Of a stretch of DNA of 64,000 nt, positions 58,054 to 64,000 are shown one piece after another. The DNA lies in the NCBI GenBank assembly GCA_001692895.1, contig KV748240.1, positions 310,001 to 374,000 of the forward strand, given 5' to 3'. Origin of the DNA: Cenococcum geophilum 1.58. Lineage: Eukaryota > Ascomycota > Dothideomycetes > Gloniales > Gloniaceae. Every line of letters begins with the position of its first letter. Position 1 is the first letter of the stretch. The notes beneath the pieces were generated by a model. That model saw nothing but the letters and a program-made list of their open reading frames with translations, made no database searches and was not told the origin of the DNA. The position numbers and the translations under genes are program-made.

Positions 58054-58412
58054 TATTACGGAGTAAGTATAAGTAGTAATAATATATAACAAAGTAGATA
58101 TTATTAAGCTATGTATATAAACTATATAATAGGGTTAAGACGTTATATAAGGAGAAAAGGTAGGGAAACGGGAAGAAAGGGTATATATTATTAGCTTGGT
58201 TGCTTAGTTAATATATACACGGAGCAGAATAGGATTTAGGTGGTAGTCCTAGCAGAACTTGGTAGGATTTAGTAAAACTTAGCAGAATATGGCAGAATAT
58301 AGCAGATTGCCGTTAGATTGCCGCAAATTGCCGTCTCATAGTTAGTCTTTAGTTGCTAAGTTGGTAGAAACAGGTGGACGTGTATAAGGTGTCACGGGGG
58401 TATCCCATAACA
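58054..58412 (-). repeat. 5' LTR of the Gypsy element, RIP-altered
   Basis: 359 bp, equal in length to the partner LTR, with termini TATTAC and ATAACA, i.e. TGTCAC and GTGACA after transitions. Nearly all differences from the partner that I compared by eye are transitions. Confidence 0.9.
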
Positions 58413-58813
58413 ATAATAATAAGGAAGAGAAGGAAGTAGAGGACGATAATGCAGAGGAGCAGCCAAAGCTACTAGCGGTAGTACGTTTTATAAGCGTGTA
58501 GAAAGCATTTAATAAAAAGGAGGTTTTACCTAAGTCTTAATTAGCAATATTAAACTAGAATATACTCTACCTAATTACAATTAAGGCTTAGAAGGAAAAG
58601 CTCTTAAGGGATCTTTTACCGCGGAAATTTAGAGTCTAGTAGCTTAAGGCGATTGCCTTATATAAGAACGCGCAAGCTTATAACTTCTGTTAATAGTAGA
58701 TTAATAACTATAAGGACCTCTAGCAGGCGGTTAAGATTATAAAAGAATAGCATTTATGCTAGCCATTAAAATCCTTAAGGCTTAATTTTATATTAAGTTT
58801 AATTAAGGAAAAG

Positions 58814-58995
58814 TGTCACGGCACTGACCTGACGCGTTGTTATGGCTACGCGTATGCATGAGCACGGACCTGACCCCTGAGCGACGTGTATATATACCAC
58901 CTCACCTCCTACATAGATCCTCACACGACATCGTTTGTCAATGTTATACAGTCACCTCGTACATCGTACCTTGACAGTCCGCACGTACTGTGACA
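58814..58995. repeat. left LTR of the TRIM-like element
   Basis: 182 bp. Differs from the right LTR at three positions; contains a TATATATA stretch near 58900 that could act as a promoter element. Confidence 0.9.
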
Positions 58996-59175
58996 GTATG
59001 TCGTGTCATCTCATACGCCCCCTGGTAGGGCCTCGTTTCCAAAGCCACGTTTCCCAAAGCTACCCTACCCCGGGCGGGATTCTTACCCCCGTACGACAAT
59101 GCGACCCAGTAAAATCTCTGTCAAATCTATCCGAATTCTTGAGCGACCTCTCCGTCTCCTCTTTGAGTTCTAAGC

Positions 59176-59370
59176 TGGCAGTAGGGAGATACCCTGCGGG
59201 CCTATAGTTTTCTCTTCTTAGTCTCTGAGTTTCCTAGGCCGGCAGCAGGGGAGACACCCTGCGGGCTATGGTTCCCTCTTCTCAGTCTCCGAGTCTCCGT
59301 ATCTAGCCATGCTTCTGCTTTACGTCCGAGTTTCTAAAGCCGGCTGCAGGGAGACACCCTGCGGGCTATG
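59176..59370. repeat. three dispersed copies of a GC-rich hairpin module in the TRIM interior
   Basis: Copies at about 59176-59206, 59239-59270 and 59340-59370. Each has a GCAGGG(G)AGACACCCTGC-type stem-loop (the first copy has A/T variants) followed by GGGCTATG or GGGCCTATAG. Between them lie further similar CTCTTCTCAGTCTC(C/T)GAGT pieces, so the whole block looks like a degenerate triplicate of about 65-100 bp. Confidence 0.8.
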
Positions 59371-59694
59371 TCCTTGTGTCTTGATTATAGTGTAAGACTA
59401 TGGGTTACGATCTCGTCTCCATCTCCGTCTCCGTCTTCGAATCCGCATAGATACTACAAGTTTACCGCGACAAGAATCTACGTTTTAACCTCGATCTCTG
59501 CACTCCGAGCCTTTCGAGTCTACGCAATAACCTCGATCTCCGTACCCCCGAGCCTTTCGAGAGTCAATATCCGCAATACGCCCCGCGGTTACATTTTTTT
59601 TTCGTCTCCCCTATTTTCCCCTTTGCCTTCGGCTTTATTTAGTGCTCGAGACGAGCACTAGCGGAGAGCGATGTAGTAGGGATATAGGTAGGAG

Positions 59695-59772
59695 GGTCTG
59701 AGGACTGTAAGGACGAGAACCTTTAAGGACTGGAAGGACGAGAACCTTTAAGGACTAGAAGGATGAGGATAT
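59695..59772. repeat. short tandem repeat near the right LTR of the TRIM
   Basis: About two and a half copies of a 26-bp unit built from AAGGACTGGAAGGACGAG and AACCTTT. It lies shortly before the polypurine tract. Confidence 0.75.
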
Positions 59773-59852
59773 ATAGTCTATTTTTTTTTCCTCTATGTTT
59801 TTACTGCCGTCACTTGGCTCACAGGAGCTCGCCTTGTTGGGGAGGGATGTAC

Positions 59853-60034
59853 TGTCACGGCACTGACCTGACGCGTTGTTATGGCTACGCGTATGCATGA
59901 GCACGGACCTGACCCCTGAGCGACGTGTATGTATACCACCTCACCTCCTACATAGATCCTTACACGATATCGTTTGTCAATGTTATACAGTCACCTCGTA
60001 CATCGTACCTTGACAGTCCGCACGTACTGTGACA
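59853..60034. repeat. right LTR of the TRIM-like element
   Basis: 182 bp. The three differences from the left copy are C/T or G/A transitions, each in a CpA/TpA (or complementary TpG/TpA) context. Confidence 0.9.
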
Positions 60035-60744
60035 AAAAGAAGGCAATTCTAGCGACACCTATACCTATATTAAGTCAGCGAGTAGGTAACAGATTAGGAG
60101 GAAGAAGGACCGTTATATAAGCTTAACTTAATAACTTACCCAAGCTACTTGCTACTAAGAAGGACGCTAGTAATTACGTCCCTAGAATAGCTAACCGGTG
60201 GTCTTATTTAAATAAGCACTATAGTAATTATCCTACGACGTATTGGCGTAATAGTTAATCGTTAACTTTACCAGATTACGTCCTCTATTATTATCCTATT
60301 AGCTTAGAAAATCTAACACATTAAAACCGTAAACTATTAAAGGGAGAGTCTACTATAGATTAGCCTTTATAGAATATTATTATTTAGCTAATAAACTAGA
60401 AGGAGAAAGGCTATAAAAGTAATAAGATAGAGTAGCTAAAGGAGAAGGACAAAACCATTAACAGTCTTATTAAAGCTTGGCTAGTTAAAGAGCTTAAGTC
60501 TTAATCTTAACCTTAGCTTCCTATATACCCTCTACATTACCCTCTATATCTATATTTAATGGTTAATTAGCCTTATAATTCTAGCCCTATCTAGTTAAGC
60601 TACTTAAATTCTTCTTTAAATGGCTTACTTGTTACGGACCTTATATTAGCAGTAGTAGCACTACTTAGAAGAGACATAAATGGGTTAGTTAAGGCAATTG
60701 GACCAATTAAACTATAGGATAAGGGGTAGCCAAGTTACATAATA

Positions 60745-62992
60745 TGTCACGTTATTAGTTCGGAACGTAGGAATATAGGAACGTAGGAACGCGATATACT
60801 AACGTACTAACGTACCGGCGTACTTAGTATATTTTATAGGAGTAGGATTATGTATTTTAAGGACCGTAATCTCTACTATAGATAGTTCTCTTCTTTATAG
60901 TAAATCTTAGAATATAATTAGAGTTAATCTATTAAGTAACCACTTTACTAGTTATTATTATATTGTTAATTATTCTATACCTATATACCCGGCCTAATTA
61001 TATATCTATTATAGTACTCCTATAAGATATTATAACACATTTACTACCATAGTTATATTAAAAGAAGTTAAATAATATACTACTAAAAGCAGCTACTACG
61101 CCGTTAATAGTAGTAACCACTTTAAGGTTAGGTAACGATACTAGTATAATAAACACTAACTTATAGTAACCTATAATAATAGGGCAACTATAAGAGATAG
61201 TTAACCAACTAATAAAGAATACTAGAATACTTAAAAATAGGATTAACGGGATAGGCGTAGTAAAGGTTAAGTTACTATTAATTAAGAGATTCTTAGGAGA
61301 GAAGTTAAAGCTTAAAGGGTTCCTTATATAGATGCGATTTAAGGTTATATAAGAAGGAATAAAGCTAGCAACACTTATAGATTAAGTAGCGTATATAGGA
61401 TTATTCTTATTAGGAAGGGTACTTAAATAGTTTAAATCTTACCTTATAGAGATATAAGTAAACGGAATTATAACTACTAACTAAAAAGTATAGTTTATGT
61501 TTATAAGCTAGAATGGATTTATAGAAAGACTTATATAGATATTTAAAGATCTAAAGGTAATAATAATAGTAAAAAGGAAACTTTAGAACCTTATATAATG
61601 GACTTTAATAATTAAATATATAATATAGTTCTAGACGCTAGTAATATAAGTTAAGTAGAATAATAGGGCGCTTATAGTATAGTATAAATAGGGACTTAAG
61701 GTAAAATTTTAGGACTTAATTATCTTAATAAAAGATATAGACACCCTTAGGGAACTGGTTAATTAGGTAATTAAGATTAATAATAGGATCTACTAAAGGG
61801 AATAAGCTAAAAAAGGGTAAGATAGAGTCCTATAGTTATATAAGGCGTAGAGTACACAATAACTAAAGTAGAGCTAAAAAATATAGTATAGTATAGAACT
61901 AATAGACCTAAGCGGTACTAAAGAAAACTATAAAATATAAAAGAAACTATAGAAACCTAGAGGATAAGGATTAAGTAATTAAAGGTTTAAGGAGTAAAGG
62001 CTAAACTAAGAATTTTAGTAGTAGAAGACGTTTAGGCGGACTCTATAGCAAGAAAAGTAGTATAGAGAAGGAGCTTATATAAATTGCGGAAAATAGAGTT
62101 ATTTTACTAAAGACTGTAAAAATAGTTAAAGTTACTATACGGTAAAGGGAACTAGGCTAGTAAAAGACGTATACGTATAGAGGGATAATAACGTACTATA
62201 AGAAACTAAGGAGTATTTAATTAACAGTTTTATATATTATTATAACAACGTATACTAAATTTATAAGGACGCTAAGTATAGTATAAGCTATTAGCCATAA
62301 AAACCTAAGTTAAGAGAACTCTAAGGTATAAAAGAATTAGATAAAGAAGTAGACTAACTCTTTAAATTAGATAAGGATAAAAACGGTATAGTAAATAAGT
62401 AGTTAGCGGAGAAGATTCTTACGTACTAATTCTATTACGCGGTAGTATTTAAGGATTAAGACGATTGGACTATTAGTAGCGGCAATAAGGTAATAAAAAT
62501 GGCTTACTAAAAGTATATAAACCTTAAGGACGTAATAAATAAGGTAAAAGTTAAATTAGAAACGGAAACTGAATTAGTAATAGGGATTAATACTCTATTA
62601 GATATAATATCTATTACTTTATAAAATAGAAGAAGTAAAATATTTTAGAGTAAACTTAGTAAATAATTATTTGCAATAGCTACTACGCCACTTAATAAAG
62701 GTAAAAGGCTATAGGCTTAAGATTTTTAAGACAAAATAAGAGATAATTAAGATTCCTAAGATAGGATAAGGTAAGTTTAAGATTTTTAAAATAAGATAAG
62801 AATAGCTTAAGGACCTATAACGGACAATAACTAATAGTTAAGAGTAGAGGCTTAGTTTAAAGATATATAAATAAGTTTAGGATAAAGATTCCTTAAGTAT
62901 ATATATAAAGAACGAGTTATTACTTTAATAAAAGACAAATATAGTATTCGGTTATAAGAATAAAAGGTTAATATAAAAACTAAGAAACTTAA
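60745..62992 (+). mobile_element. second Ty3/Gypsy element (5' LTR and gag), RIP-mutated and interrupted
   Basis: Begins TGTCACGTTATTAG with a putative LTR to about 61037 (ending ATAACA). On the plus strand gag follows at about 61,260-62,125: LGEKLKLKGFLI, MRFKVI, LATLID, VAYIGLFLLGRVLK, FKSYLIEI, IERLI, FKDLKVI, then LRELV and KINNRIY. A zinc-knuckle remnant NCGK-stop-SYFTKDC lies at 62082-62116. Stops occur at expected Gln and Trp codons. The sequence is broken at about 62,992 by another LTR, so the rest of the element is not in the window unless it resumes beyond 64,000. LTR limits are inferred from terminal hexamers only. Confidence 0.68.
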
Positions 62993-64000
62993 TATCACGG
63001 CTCGTATAAATACCTTTGAACCAAAGCTTGTAGAATGCTGTATTACAAAGATACTAAGCTAAAGAGAAGGAAAAGGGGTTGCTAGGACCGATGTAAACAA
63101 ATATATAGGGTGAGCCGCTAAGGCGCTAGCTTTGGGCGGGCTAATTATAGGTTAGTAGAATATAGCAGAATTTAGCAGGTAATGTGCGATAGCGCCGTTA
63201 TATTACCCCCCTCTTTAAAAGAAAGCCTGCCCTTAGGCTTAGTTAGAAATAGGGTAGTACTAGGCGTATAAATATAGGATTATAAAATAAAATAAGGAGA
63301 TAAAGGGGATATAAGTACGTCCAGACTAAGTATAAAGGGCGATTGTAGGCTAAGTGGAAGCACTAAGTTAAAAATAGTAGCCGCTAAAAGTCTTAGTACG
63401 GATCTAACTAATTAGATAACTTTAACCGGCGGTTAAAGTTCCTGGATATCTGAAATTTTACGGTACTAGTAGAGAACGGCAGTATATGGCAGAATTTGGC
63501 AGATAGCTGTATTAGGGCTTTAGGGCGTTTTTATCCCTATATTCTTCTAGTAACTTATTATCTTTATTATACTAGCATTCCATCTATTTGTTTAGGTACT
63601 TTAGGGGTCTAGGCGTATTAGGGTATTAGTTATAGAATTCTTTAAGCTTCTAGGAGCAGCCTATAAAGTTCCATATAAGGTACTAGGTTAGGTTAGGATT
63701 ATAGCCCTTCTATTAGATATAGTATTTTAGTATTCCCCGTACTATCTTATAGGCTAGTATTTTATTAACCTCCTATTTGTTATTACCGTTTACTTAAACT
63801 AATAGGGGAGGCTTATTCTTTTATCTAGGTAATAGGTTATTTATAGCTTTCTATAACTTATCTAGTAAGAAAATAGGGTAAACCCTAATTGAATCTAGGA
63901 GCTTTATCTTATATAAGTTACCTATCTTCTTAAGAACCTTATATAGTCCTACTATCTAGTAGTCTAGCTTATAGCTAGGTCGTTTAGTCTTCTAATTCCT
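62993..64000 (-). mobile_element. third Ty3/Gypsy element, 3' LTR and integrase/chromodomain end, truncated by the window
   Basis: A putative LTR from 62993 (TATCACGG) to about 63202 is followed by a C-rich tract, which in minus-strand sense is the polypurine tract before a 3' LTR, as in the first Gypsy element. The minus strand from 64000 to about 63560 reads integrase C-terminus and chromodomain: YKLDY, VGLYKVLKKIGNLYKIKLLD, PIFLLDKLQKAINN, NKILAYKIVRGILKY, KGYNPNLT, LKEFYN. RIP-type stops interrupt it. The element continues past the end of the window. Confidence 0.72.

Larger units (their letters stand above)
52465..58412 (-). mobile_element. complete Ty3/Gypsy LTR retrotransposon, heavily RIP-mutated
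   Basis: A 5948-bp element with two 359-bp LTRs and a 5-bp target duplication (ATGAT at 52460-52464; ATAAT at 58413-58417, the same word after a G-to-A change). On the minus strand gag starts near 58018 (MENAPKAPI), with a zinc knuckle GLCFKCGRK at about 57085-57045. Protease-like INTGASGIGFI lies near 56690, reverse transcriptase with the YIDNILIYS active-site block at 55261-55244, and the integrase C-terminus (AGPYKVEKVV, VKIHPIFHTL) near 53220-53080. A polypurine tract (AAAGGGGGGG on the minus strand) precedes the 52465 LTR. Dozens of stop codons sit at expected CAG, CAA and TGG positions, as in RIP. It cannot encode functional proteins. Confidence 0.92.
58814..60034. mobile_element. 1221-bp non-autonomous LTR element (TRIM-like), nested insertion
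   Basis: Two 182-bp LTRs (58814-58995 and 59853-60034) begin TGTCACGGCACTGACC and end CGTACTGTGACA. A perfect 5-bp duplication AAAAG flanks the element (58809-58813, 60035-60039). The interior is 857 bp with no coding capacity; two small open frames (from 58935 and 59368) are Ser/Leu-rich and unlike any retroelement protein. A polypurine stretch (TTGGGGAGGGATG) lies just before the right LTR, which makes plus the likely sense strand. The LTR termini are the same hexamers as in the surrounding Gypsy element, so that family may mobilise it (inference). The base composition is unlike the TA-rich host DNA, so it arrived later or escaped most RIP. Confidence 0.88.
52207..60744 (+). mobile_element. 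old gag-like reading frame, split by two younger LTR elements
   Basis: A basic, Pro-rich reading frame starts with ATG near 52217 (MALNKRNRPAKPLTRAL) and runs to the target site at 52464 with DIDIEDD. It resumes at 58413 as NNKEEKEVEDDNAEEQPK and continues with in-frame TAG/TAA codons where CAG/CAA are expected. It is split again at 58813, and resumes from 60040 with ILATPIPILSQRVGNR and NRWSYLNKHYSNYP. It ends about 60,740 after a hydrophobic stretch. The joins at both target sites are seamless in phase, showing one parent reading frame. It looks like a retroelement gag/ORF1 but has no zinc knuckle or enzyme domain I can see, so its class is open. Confidence 0.5.

Noticed and set aside
1..64000. 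tRNA, rRNA or CRISPR arrays
   Set aside because: I looked for T-loop-like GTTCGA contexts and for regularly spaced repeats and found nothing that folds or repeats convincingly; a tRNA scan would settle it.

Overview
The window is genomic DNA of a filamentous ascomycete (Pezizomycotina). The protein-coding genes carry many short introns (about 40-140 bp, GTATGT/GTAAGT-type donors, CTAAC/CTGAC-type branch sites). The protein set is typically fungal: Sec31, Cox12/Cox6b, fungal-type Dpl1, PtaB-like LIM-domain-binding protein, Vma2, Dal5-family permease, HET domain, C6 zinc-cluster regulator, DUF7587. The right-hand end is transposon DNA with the CpA-to-TpA depletion of repeat-induced point mutation (RIP). 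I cannot place it to species; the class (for example Leotiomycetes) is only a guess.

Layout. 0-3.4 kb: a decayed PrpF-family isomerase, a DUF7587 gene and mitochondrial ribosomal protein uL30m. 3.9-22.1 kb: a housekeeping block with SEC31, a single-RRM protein related to cyclophilin E, a head-to-head pair of respiratory genes (MLRQ/B12D protein and COX6B), sphingosine-1-phosphate lyase, DNA polymerase iota, a Ser-rich hypothetical and a membrane-linked methyltransferase-like protein. 22-30 kb: a broken HET gene, then a divergent pair, an intact TauD-type dioxygenase and a Dal5-type permease stopped by one nonsense codon. 30-38 kb: a poly-Q LIM-domain-binding regulator, a pogo/Fot1-like MITE and VMA2. 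38-45 kb: three adjacent decayed genes (P450-reductase-like, C6 regulator, inositol-transporter-like). 45-52 kb: a divergent pair of zinc alcohol/polyol dehydrogenases, a MARVEL-domain protein and CENP-S/Mhf1. 52-64 kb: a nest of LTR elements. A complete RIP-mutated Ty3/Gypsy element and a short 1221-bp LTR element without coding capacity (TRIM) both sit inside one older gag-like reading frame. Next to it lie a second Gypsy element on the plus strand and, interrupting that, the end of a third on the minus strand.

The least ordinary observations are extremely small exons. A 6-nt exon of DNA polymerase iota encodes the active-site Asp-Tyr, a 3-nt exon of COX6B adds one conserved residue, and the MLRQ gene has 16- and 13-nt exons. 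Also notable are the nested TRIM with three copies of a GC-rich hairpin, the probable sulfonate-use locus with a single stop in the transporter, and the run of decaying genes at 38-45 kb. All exon structures were worked out by hand from splice signals, reading-frame phase and remembered family sequence; none was tested by alignment or RNA data.
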